In this document: positions 10,848-20,616 of the stretch, one piece after another
Numbering within the stretch: position 1 is the first letter of the stretch
Layout: the number at the start of each line of letters is the position of its first letter
DNA from: Flaveria trinervia
Lineage: Eukaryota; Streptophyta; Magnoliopsida; Asterales; Asteraceae
Reading direction: 5' to 3'
Length of the DNA: 64,000 nt
Assembly (NCBI GenBank): GCA_025506515.1
Contig: CM046456.1
Location: 67,806,134-67,870,133, forward strand
Notes under the pieces: generated by a model
Told to the model about the DNA's origin: nothing
Database searches by the model: none
The model's input: only the letters and a program-made list of their open reading frames with translations
Translations under genes and position numbers: made by a program

Positions 10848-12301
10848 TATAACACCTGGTTATTTTAACAAGCAAGAAGAAAGAATAAAAGTGAAGGAAA
10901 AGAAGGAAATACAATAAAACCCAAGTTAAAGGGCTAAAAGTGTCAAAAGGACAAAAAACCTTTGAAAGTTGGTGAATAAAGGTGGTATGGCCGCCTATTT
11001 GTCCCACACTTCCCTTTTTTCATTCAGTTTTTTTAGAGAGAGAGAGAGAGAGAGTGAAGAAAGAGTAGAAACTCTCGGGTTTTTTTAAGTTTTCCGCAGG
11101 AGCCTGGAAGGCTATGCGCCTGAATAGTGCCCATGCGCCTAAGACTTAGATTATTTTTTTGATTTTAGGGAAAAATTAAATGTAGGCTTTGACTTGGGAT
11201 GATCCCAAGGGAGAAGTATGTTGACTTTTGATGATGTATGGGCTATGTTATGGCATGTATGCTGATTGGTATGTTATGTATGATGATTGTTATGTCATGT
11301 ATGATCATGCATTGTATAGTGACGATTTGTATGATTATGTTTATGTTCCTTGTTATGTATGTTTATTTTTCATGCCTTTACATGCTATAGTTGTGAATGA
11401 AATCATAAAGTATTATGTAACATAAAGTGAAAGATAATGAAAAGAGGACATAATGATAGAATACATGCATTAATGAAAGAAGTAAAGAAAGGCTTGCAAA
11501 CAAAACGTACGGAGGTGCACGACTCTAAAATATCGTAACCTCAACTGTGTGTGGTTTAGCTAACCCATAAGGATACACACAGGGGTCTAGTCTTTGTGCT
11601 TGACCAAGTGGTATAGTACATGGATTATAGTGGATACTCACCTCGGTGCTGGTGCCAGGCTATGTGCGTTATAGAAGTCATTTATGATCTTCGGCCTAGT
11701 ACTCGCATTGTGCATACGTTTGGGGTGTAGTATACAGTTGGGATCTTGTCGTTTGCCCCAGTGCTAGTGCTAGGCTATGTGTCTTATGGAAGTCATTTAT
11801 GATCTTCGGCCCAGTACCCGCTTTGTGCATACATTTAGGGTATAGCTGCAGGCACTGATCCGGAAAGAATAAAGAAAGGAAGTGATGTACAGTAAAGGAA
11901 GATAATAATGATATTATCGATGTATACGTACGATCATATACGAAAGTATAGAATGGTTTTGAAAGAAAGTAAAGTATATTTTATTTTAAAACTAGAACTC
12001 ATTCAGTAACATTGACTTTTATGTGTTTTCAGTTGATAGGTAATTGTTGTTGAGGATGGCACGGGGTGGCTACTTGTGTTATTTTGGATGGCATTCTTTT
12101 GTATAACGTTTTTTGCATTGTAATGCGAACAAATAATGTTTTGTAATGAATGTTTTATTATTTTGTTAAAGCGATTATTATAATAAAATGAAATGTTTAT
12201 TTTAATGTTTCCGCTACAATGTTTTATTAAGATTAATGTAAATATATGTTTTATGTACGTTGATTGACCAGCTGTGAGCGTCTTGGGAACAGGGCCTTAC
12301 A
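10848..12301 (+). repeat. 5' LTR of chromovirus copy 1 (internally deleted)
   Basis: Begins TATAACACC (the expected TG start has become TA) and ends GCCTTACA. It matches the 3' LTR except for a deletion of about 700 bp with its breakpoint near 11080-11090. The deletion removes the ATGCGCC cluster and the preceding leader. An AG microsatellite of about 20 bp lies at 11035-11055. Near 11650-11860 there is a tandem pair of units of about 120 bp (GTGCTGGTGCCAGGCTATG...), also present in the 3' LTR. Confidence 0.9.
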
Positions 12302-12304
12302 AGT

Positions 12305-12316
12305 TGGTATCAGAGC
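12305..12316 (+). promoter_or_regulatory. Primer binding site, initiator tRNA-Met type
   Basis: TGGTATCAGAGC starts three bases after the 5' LTR end and is complementary to the 3' end of plant initiator tRNA-Met. This is where minus-strand DNA synthesis begins. Confidence 0.9.
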
Positions 12317-12647
12317 AAAAGTTTTAAGTGAAACGGGTAAATTTTCAAAAGAAACCTAAACTGAAAATGGGACAAAAAGGGAATGGATGCCAGTCCGAGT
12401 AGTTGCATGCCATGTGGTATTTTTTTAATGTTAACCGGCATTACATGCACATGTTATGTGGTTTATGTGCCTTTAGTAGATTTAGATACTGATATAGTTA
12501 GGATAGGAAATGCTTGGGGTATGAAGAGTAAAGTAAGTGGCTAATCACAACTGGCCACTATAATAAGGGACTTACTATACTTGACATAACCAATCTATTC
12601 CCTTGAATAACCGTGTTAGTGTTTGAATCTTATAGTGTGTTTAGAGG
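12317..12647 (+). other. Chromovirus 5' leader between primer site and gag
   Basis: About 330 bp of untranslated leader. No ORF or RNA gene is recognisable. It ends just before the gag start ATGGCC at 12648. Confidence 0.6.
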
Positions 12648-15600
12648 ATGGCCGGTGGAAGATCGTCATAGGCTTCATGTGGTGGAGGTCGTGGTGGACG
12701 TGTTGCTGAACCACAGGTCACAAGAGGAAGGCCTAAAGCCGAAGAGGTGGTTCATGAAAAACCCAAGACCCCTCATGCAGAGGCTGGGGATAAGAGTGCT
12801 AACTTAAGAGCCTTAGTGAAGGAGGCTATTGTTGAGGAAGTGTATCAGGTCATGCAGACGATCTTATCGTCTGTGGTGATAGAAATGATAAAGGCTGTAA
12901 GGGAAGGAGATAGAAGGGAGAGAAACAGGTCCTCGGGAGGACAAGAGCAACCAAAAATTGAGATGGTTCTCTCCGATGATGAGGAGGAAGAAGAGCCTGT
13001 GCAGGAGGTGGCACGAGGCTGCAACTACGAGGCATTTCAAAGATGCAAGCCCCTACCTTTGATGGTAATGGCACTGCTGCTACTGCTCACCGGTGGGTGA
13101 GAGAGATGGAGGCTATACTTGACATTAGCGAGTGTCGGGAAGACTAGAAGGTGAAGTTCGCTACCCACTCGTTCGTGGACTCAGCTTTGTGTTGGTGGAA
13201 CAATATTTTCCAAGCTGAGGGTAGTCGGGCGATTGGAAGAATGAGGTGGTCTGAGTTGAAGAAGCTGGTGATTGAGGAGTTTTGTCCTCACCAAGAGATG
13301 GACAAAGTTGAGAGGGATTTCCTACAGTTGGAGGCGGGAACAATGACCCATTAGTAGTACACCACCAAGTTTAATGAGATGGCATGGCTGTTGTCGTATC
13401 AGGTGATGCCTCTATCACGAAAGATTAAGAGGTATATTCACGGCTTGCCGGCAGACATTCGCAGGAACTTGATCGCCACCCGGCCGAGTACTTTAGGTCA
13501 GCGGTTGATTTGGCGTGAAGGTTGTATGATGAGCGTGAAGTGGTGGTGACTGAGGTGAACAAGAAAGGTGGTGGTGATTGAAATTGGAACGGGAAGCGGT
13601 TTGGACATGGCAGGGACGCTCCAAGCAACAAAGGTGCACGGGTGGATGACCGACGTGTGGTCACATCCGTGCGAGGTCGAGGAAGTGTGTTAAGTGTGGA
13701 CGAGAGTAGACCGGGGAATGTAAAGTGAGATACAATGTCTGTTTCTGATGTGGGAGGACCAAACATGTGGCGAGAAATTATGGGGTAAGGAGGTGCTATA
13801 CTTGTGGTGAGGAGGGCCATATGAGTCGGGACTGCAAGAAGCCGAGGGCTGAAAGTTCCGGTGCAGGGAAGAAGACGACTGGGACTGAAGGGCAGAAGGC
13901 GAGCGCCAGAGCGTTCACGATGATGCAGGAGGAGGCTAGGACGGAACCTGATGTTGTGTCAGGTATGTTTCTAGTAAACCAAACTCTAGCTTCAGTGTTA
14001 TTTGATTCTGGTGCCAGTAAAAGTTTTATTTCTGCTGCTTTCTATGCTAAATTTCCTGTTAGTAGTAGGAGTATAGAAAAGCCCTTTGATCTAGAAAATG
14101 CCATAGGTAAGTCTACTAGGATCTCTGAGATGATAGAAGGTTGTGATGTAGAATTAGAAGGTCCCAAGTTTCCTGTTAGACCATTCGTGATGACCTTAGG
14201 CGTGTTCAATGTAGTCCTAGGAATGGATTGGTTGGCAGACTACAAGGCGAACATCGTGTGCTGCAAGAAGATGATTCGATTGATAGCACCTAACGGGAGT
14301 TCGGTGATGGTCTATGGTGATCGGGTCGCTACAGTTCTGAAGATGATTTCGATGGCGGTGGTAAGAAAGTGCATGAGGCGTGGATGTAGTGTATGCTTGG
14401 CCTATGTAAAGGATGTGGATACGCCAACACCACAACTGTCCGATGTAGCAGTTGTGTGTGACTTTCCAGACGTGTTTCCCGAAGACTTACCAGGAGTGCC
14501 ACGTGACCGTGAGATCGAGTTCCAGATTGACCTGATACCGGGTGCCCAACCTATTGCTAAAGCACCGTATCGGTTGGCTCCGACCGAGATAAAGGAGTTG
14601 ATGGAGCAATTGCAAGAGCTGCTTGATAAGGGGTTCATTAGACTGAGTATCTCTCCTTAGGGTGCTCCGGTCTTATTTGTAAACAATAAAGACGGTAGCA
14701 TGAGGAGGTGTACAGACTACCATGAGTTGAATAAGATGACAATGAATAATCGATACCCCTTATCGAGAATTGATGATCTGTTTGATCAGCTACAAGGTGC
14801 CAGTTGGTTCTCGAGGATAGATCTTCGATCTGCTTACCATCAGTTGAACGTGAAGGAGCATGATATTCCAAAACAGCTTTTCGCATGCAATATGGACACT
14901 ACGAGTTTCTCGTTATGTCTTTTGGTTTGACCAACGCGCCAGCTGCTTTTATGGACTTGATGAATCGAGTGTGTCGGTCGATGTTTGATAAATCAGTGAT
15001 TGTGTTATCAATGATATCTTGATTTATTCAAAGAGTGAGGAAGAGCATGCCAATCACATTCAAGAGGTGTTGGAGACATTGAAAAGGGAGAGTTGTATGC
15101 CAAGTTCTCCAAGTGTGTGTTCTAGTTGCGTGAAGTTCAGTTTTTAGGTCATGTAGTAAATCCCGAGGGGATTATGGTGGACCCGGTAAAGGTGGAGGCG
15201 GTGATGCAATGGAAGTCACCAAAGACGCCATCCGAGATTCATAGTTTCTTGGGTTTAGCGGGCTATTATAGGAGATTTATTCAAGACTTTTCAAAGATAG
15301 CTTCTCCACTAACCAAGTTGACCTGCAAAGATGTGAAATTTGTATAGGGTCAAGATCAGGAGAAGGCGTTCAAGGAGTTAAAGGAGAGGTTGACTCAAGC
15401 TCCAGTCTTGTCGTTAACCGATGGAAGTGAAGATTTGGTGGTTTACTCAGATGCTTCCTACTCGGGGTTGGGATGTGTATTGATGCAGAGAGGAAAGGTT
15501 ATAGCCTATGCATCCCGGCAGTTGAAGGTTCATGAGGTTAATTATCCTACTCATGACTTGGAGCTAGCAGCTGTGGTCTTTGGTTTACATATTTGGAGGC

Positions 15601-17256
15601 ACTACCTATACAGGACGAAGTGCACCATATTCACTGACCACAAGAGCTTGAAGTACTTTTTCAAGCAGAAGGACTTGAACAAGAGAAAGAGGAGATGGTT
15701 GGAGCTCATAAAGGACTATGATTTTGAGATCCATTACCATCCGGGCAAAGCCAACGTGGTGGCGGATGCCCTCAGCCGAAAGGAGAGGCCCAACCCAATT
15801 CGGTTAAAGGCTTATCAGTTGGTCATGACCTCTGATGTGATAAAACAAGTTAAAAGTTTCAAGATGAGGCATTGAAAGAAGATCATATTAACTCTAAAAG
15901 AATGAGAGGTCTAGTCGTGGAGTTAGGTGAAAACACACTCGGTGTTAGAACCCGATTCAGATGGATGTGGATTCCTCGTTTTGGGGATCTACACAGAAAG
16001 ATTATGGATGAAGCTCATAAAAATCGATACTCTATTCATCCCAGTGCTACGAAGATGTACCAAGACATGAAGAAAGATTATTGGTTGCCGGGTATGAAGC
16101 GCGATGTAGCGGAGTATGTGAGTAAGTGCCTTACTTGTTTACAAGTGAAGGCCGAGCACCAGAAGCCATATAGGAAGATCCAACCTTTGGATATACCGGA
16201 GTGGAAGTGGGAGCATATCACCATGGACTTTATTATGAAGCTACCGCATACCACGCGAGGATATGATGCTATATGGGTGATAGTTGACCGTTTGACAAAG
16301 ATTGCTCACTTCCTACCACCATCAGAGATATATTCATCCGACAGGTTGGCGGATTTGTTCATTAAAGAGATTGTAATCCGTCATGGTGTGCCGGTGTCTA
16401 TTGTGTCTGATCATGACACTCGGTTTATATCTAAGTTTTCAAAGAAATTCCATGATGCAATGGGGACGAGGTTACATATTAGCACGGCTTATCATCCTCA
16501 GATGGATGGTTAGTCGGAGAGGACGATTCAAATGCTGGAAGATATGCTTCGGGCATCTGTCATTGATTTTGGAGAAAGTTGGGATGACCACTTACCGTTA
16601 GTGGAGTTCTCATATAACAATAGTTATTATGCCAACATTGGTATGCCCCCTTATGAGATGCTACACGGTAGGAGATACAGAACGCCCGTGTGTTGGGGTG
16701 ATGGTCTGAAAGAGTTGGGGGTATTGAGGTGATTGAGGATACGATGGAGAAGCTCGAAAAGATCAAAGCCTTTATGAAGGCAGCTAAAGATAGCAAAAGT
16801 CGTACGCCGATAACGACATAGACCGATTGAGTTCCAGGTGTGTGACAGAGTTATGTTGAAAGTCTCATCTTGAAGGGTATCATTCGGTTTAGAAAGCGTG
16901 GCAAGTTGAGCCCAAGGTACATAGGGCCTTTCCAATCATTGCTCGAGTAAGAGAGGTGGCCTACAGAATGGAACTATCATATGAGTTAAGTGGAATTCAC
17001 CCCATATTCCATGTGTCTCATTTGCCAAAGTGTTTGTCTGACGAGGATATGATTCTACCACTAGGAGATATCGAGGTGGATGAATGACTCAATTATGTAG
17101 AGCAACTCGTGGCGATCATTGATCGTAAGGAGAAGAGGTTAAGGAATAAAGTAGTTCCCCTTGTGCATGTACAGTGGAAGCATAGAAAGGAATCTGAGTC
17201 TATGTGGGAGACTAAAAAGAGATGAGGCAGCATTACTACATTTGTTTGAGGAATAA
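12648..17256 (+). pseudogene. Chromovirus gag-pol polyprotein, copy 1 (broken)
   Basis: The start is ATGGCCGGTGGAAGA at 12648; a TAG follows eight codons in. Gag (SFVDSALCWWNNIF near 13170) is followed by a zinc knuckle CYTCGEEGHMSRDC (about 13797), a protease DSGA (about 14008), RT (PDVFPEDLPG to DDLFDQLQGASWFSRIDLRSAYHQ), RNase H (VYSDASYSGLG, THDLELAAVVF, TDHKSLKYF, NVVADALSR), and integrase (zinc-binding end near 16000-16140; DFIMKLP; SDHDTRF; Glu in SERTIQ). The tail includes IHPIFHVSHLPK and a chromodomain-like PLVHVQWKHRK..SMWET. Stops occur at about 14658 (SP*GAPV), 15344 and 16511. The RT motif near 15010 reads IND with a one-base loss. Gag-pol ends near 17256. Confidence 0.88.
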
Positions 17257-17281
17257 CAAGTTTTGCGGACGAAACCTATAT

Positions 17282-17290
17282 AAAGGGGGG
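17282..17290 (+). promoter_or_regulatory. Polypurine tract, chromovirus copy 1
   Basis: AAAGGGGGG lies three bases upstream of the 3' LTR start. This purine run primes plus-strand DNA synthesis in LTR retrotransposons. Confidence 0.8.
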
Positions 17291-17293
17291 ACT

Positions 17294-19449
17294 TGTACAC
17301 CAGGCTATTTTACAAGGCAAGAAGAAAGAATAAAAGTGAAGGAAAAGAAGTAAATGCAATAAAACCCAAGTTAAAGGGCTAAAAGTGTCAAAAGGACAAA
17401 AAAACTTTGAAAGTTGGTGAATAAAGGTGGTATGGCCACCCATTTGTCCCACACTTCCCTTTTGTCATCGGGTTTTTTTAGAGAGAGAGTGAAGAAAAAG
17501 CAGAAACTCTCAGGTGTTTGAAGAACAAGAAGAAGAGATCGAATTCAAGGTAAAAATTCCTGGTTTTAAGATGTTTTTAACTAGCTTTAGCATCGGTTGT
17601 ATGCTTTTGTGTGTTTGTGTGTTCGGTTGTGTGTGTTTGGTGGGTTTCTAAGTGGTAGAACTCAATTTGCAAACGGATTTTGAAGAAGTCATAACCAAGA
17701 GCTGCTAAGGTGGGTTCTAGAACCCCTTTTTAATTGTTTTAGTGATTTATGGCTGGAAATACATGTGTGAAAGTTTTATAAAATGGGTTTTTCACCCGTA
17801 TGTAAATGTGTTTGTGTTTACGGGGGGTGTGATTTTGGGTGTATTTATGATTTTTATGATGTTATGAATGTGTTTCTATGGCTTAGAATGTATGAATTAA
17901 GCTTAAAATATGATAGTGGATGATTAGGACTGAAATAGTATAATTATAGTATAGGTTGGTTGCACATGCGCCTGAAAATGACTCATGCGCCTGAAAATGA
18001 CTCATGCGCCTAATGGTCAGAAACTGCCTAAGTTACTCATGCGCCCACAGTTCATGCGCCCAAATAGTAGCCATGCGCCTAGAAAGGCTACATTTGGCTA
18101 AGTGCCCAGACCCAGACCCCCATGCGCCCAATAGTGCCCATGCGCGCTAGAGTATTGCCCAGAATGACTAAGTGTTGGCCATGCGCCCAAATAGTGCACA
18201 TGCGCCCAGAAGTTCCCCATGCGCCTAAGTGTTCCCCAGGAGCCTGGAAAGCCATGTGCTTGATAGTGCCTATGCGCCTAAGACTTAGATTATTTTTCTG
18301 ATATTTGGGGAAAAAGTGAAATGTAGGCTTTGACTTGGGATGATCCCAAGGGAGAAGTAAGTTGACTTTTGATGATGTATGGGCTATGTTATGGCATGTA
18401 TGATGATTGTTATGTCATGTATGATGATTGTTATGTCATGTATGATGATGCATTGTATAGTGATGATTTGTATGATTATGTTTATGTTCCTGTTATGTAT
18501 CTTTATTTTCCATGCTTTACATGTTATGTTGTGAAAGAAATGATAAAGTATTATATAACGTAAAGTGCAAGATAATGAAAAGAGGAACATAATGATAGAA
18601 TGCAGGCATTAATGAAAGTAAAAGTAAAGAAAGACTTGCAAGCAAAATGGACGGAGGTGCACGACTCTAAAATGTCGTAAGCTCAACTGTGTGTGGTTTA
18701 GCTAACCCAAGAATACACACAGTGGTCTAGTCTTTGTGCTTGACCAAGTTGTATAGTATATGGATTATAGTGGATACTCATCCAGTGCTGTGCCAGGCTA
18801 TGTGCATTATAGAAGTCATTTATGATCTTTGGCCCAGTACCGCATTGTGTATACGTTTGGGGTGTAGTATACAGTTGGGATCTTTGTCGCTTGCCCCGGT
18901 GCTGGTGCCAGGCTATGTGTGTTATAGAAGTCATTTATGATCTTCGGCCAAGTACCCACTTTGTGCATACGTTTGGGGTATAGCTGAAGGCATTGATCCA
19001 GAAATAATAAAGAAAGGAAGTGATGTACGGTAAAGGAAGATAATAATGATATTATTGATGTGTACATATGATGTGTGGTCCTTTATGAAAGTATAGAATG
19101 GTATAGAAAGAAAGTAAAGTATATTTTATTTTAAACCTAGAACTCATTCAGCAACGCTGACTTTTATGTGTTTCCAATTGACATGTAATTGTTGCTGAGG
19201 ATGGCATGGGGCGGCTACTTGGGTTATCTTGGATGGCATTCTTTTGTATACGTTTTTTGCATTGTAATACGAACAAACAATGTCTTGTAGTGAATGTTTT
19301 ATTATATTTGTTAAAGTGATTATTATAATGAAATGCAATGTTTATTTTAATGTTTCCGCTGCAATGTTTTACTAAGATTAATGTAATATATGTTTTATAT
19401 GCGATGATTGACCAGATGTGAGCATCTCGGGGACGGGGTTGGTCTTACA
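17294..19449 (+). repeat. 3' LTR of chromovirus copy 1
   Basis: A 2156-bp LTR beginning TGTACACC and ending GTCTTACA. It keeps the 700-bp block missing from the 5' LTR, including the ATGCGCC cluster (17965-18290). It also holds two and a half copies of a 21-bp unit (CATGTATGATGATTGTTATGT, about 18395-18450) and the tandem pair of about 120-bp units (about 18785-18985). Confidence 0.9.
17965..18290 (+). repeat. ATGCGCC word cluster in chromovirus LTR
   Basis: About 12-13 occurrences of ATGCGCC or a one-base variant lie in roughly 325 bp. They are spaced irregularly (19 to about 60 bp) and separated by varied text (CTGAAAATGACTC, CCAAATAGTGC, CTAAGTGTTCCC). The first two spacings are exactly 19 bp; the rest are irregular. 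It is absent from the 5' LTR of copy 1 and present in copy 2 at about 50530-50857. Confidence 0.85.
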
Positions 19450-19454
19450 ATTCC
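19450..19454 (+). repeat. Target site duplication of chromovirus, right (ATTCC)
   Basis: Pairs with ATTTC at 10843-10847 (4 of 5 bases). Confidence 0.65.
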
Positions 19455-19506
19455 GTTTCTTATAATCAATGCAAATATGCCCCAAGTTACCGGCCGAGTG
19501 GCTACT
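19455..19506 (-). pseudogene. Athila RT sliver between two inserted elements
   Basis: The minus strand reads LGHICIDYKKRN, the RT motif that precedes AATTKDHF at 10842. These 52 bp are all that separates the chromovirus from the copia element, so both inserted in the same short stretch of Athila RT. Confidence 0.8.
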
Positions 19507-20385
19507 TGTTGGACCAAAAGAACCAATGAGCCAAGATCAGAAAACCTCTAAGTCCCACATGGTATCACAACAACTGCTGAAAGCCTCATCAGTAGTTTGA
19601 CAAAGTGCTGAAGATTTCAACAGCCGAGATCAAGTACTGAAGACCTCAACAGCTGAAGAACTAAAGTACTGAAGTACATAGCTGAAGACACAAGTGCTGA
19701 AGCTGAAAGACCAAAGTACTGAAGTACAACAGCTGAAGAGTTTACAAGTACTGAAGATCAACAACTGATGTACAAAGTCTGAAGACAAAGACTGAAGACA
19801 TCAGCTGATGGTATATCTACTGAAGTCATCAGCTGATGAAACACCTGAAGGTCAAGTCTGAAGATCAAGTACTGAAGCCTCAGTAGTTTGTCACAACTGC
19901 TGAAGAGTACTTCTTCAGTAGTTGTGATATCAGTAGTTTTATATATTTATGTTTCAGTAGTTTGTAAAACGACTGAAGAGCTTGTTCTTCAGTCGTTGTA
20001 GTTTCAGTAGTTATATTTTGTACTTAACACTCTGATATGTTCTCAGTAGTTGTGAACATTTCAGTAGTTTGTTAAGAGTTAGTTATTTTTGTATTTGATC
20101 TGCCAGTTGTCACTTTCCGTGATAACAGCAGTGATTGTTGCACTCTATATAAGGAGTGAACCTATTGTAACATAATGAATGAATGAATGTAATGAATGAT
20201 TTGATTGGAAATATTCTACATCTATAAACATTCCTTGAAATCAGAAACATTATATTCTCTCCCTATAACCGTATGCGCTCTTAATGAATACAAGTGTCGA
20301 TTGCTTGCTACAATTTGTCTAATTCTTGTTCATATTCCGCTGCTTTGAATCCTAATACATCAACTTGTGATCGCTGATCCTGTCA
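19507..20385 (+). repeat. 5' LTR of copia copy 1
   Basis: 879 bp, from TGTTGGACC to CCTGTCA. The first 350 bp or so are crowded with CTGAAG/CAGCTGAAG words. Then come eight or so CAGTAGTT words, some facing CGACTGAAG/CAACTGCTG counterparts (19580-20070). A TATA box lies at 20146-20152. Confidence 0.88.
20146..20152 (+). promoter_or_regulatory. LTR TATA box, copia copy 1
   Basis: CTATATAAGG near the middle of the downstream part of the LTR, preceded by the CAGTAGTT-rich U3. It is conserved at 31716-31722 and 52699-52705. The likely transcription start is 25-35 bp downstream. Confidence 0.7.
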
Positions 20386-20387
20386 AA

Positions 20388-20399
20388 TGGTATCAGAGC
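20388..20399 (+). promoter_or_regulatory. Primer binding site, initiator tRNA-Met type (copia copy 1)
   Basis: TGGTATCAGAGC two bases after the LTR end; complementary to the 3' end of initiator tRNA-Met. Confidence 0.88.
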
Positions 20400-20616
20400 A
20401 GGTTAATCATTGATCGATCTAATAATTGATCATTGAAACTGCTATTCAAGATCTAAGTTTGATTGAATTAGCTTTTGTTTTTGCAAGAAACGGTTATAGA
20501 GATTGAATTTTCTGTATTTCTGTCATTCATCCTGAGATCTTCTCTTGGTTTCATTGAGTTTGTTGTGGTCTGTTTAAAACTTTTAAAAGCTTGAACTAAA
20601 TTGTTTTTGAACTGAA

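Larger units (their letters stand above)
10848..19449 (+). mobile_element. Tekay/Del-type chromovirus (Ty3/gypsy), copy 1, full length but defective
   Basis: An 8.6-kb element on the plus strand, inserted in the Athila RT. Its parts in order are a 5' LTR (10848-12301), an initiator-tRNA-Met primer site (12305-12316), gag with a zinc knuckle, protease, RT, RNase H, integrase, a chromodomain-like tail, a polypurine tract (about 17282-17290) and a 3' LTR (17294-19449). The order RT-RH-IN plus a tail ending in a chromodomain-like block places it among plant chromoviruses of the Tekay/Del group. In-frame stops, frameshifts and an altered RT catalytic motif make it non-autonomous. The 5' LTR has lost about 700 bp relative to the 3' LTR. 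Confidence 0.9.

Noticed and set aside
11228..11425. Tyr/Met-rich small protein (and its counterparts at 18369 and 50936)
   Set aside because: It is translation of the 21-bp ATG/TAT repeat inside the LTR; no start context or conservation beyond the repeat.
13425..13820. Minus-strand 131-codon frame opposite chromovirus gag
   Set aside because: Shadow of the gag coding strand, which carries the recognisable gag and zinc-knuckle motifs.
17965..18290. CRISPR-like array
   Set aside because: The repeated word is only 7 bp, the spacing is irregular, and the host is a plant nuclear genome.
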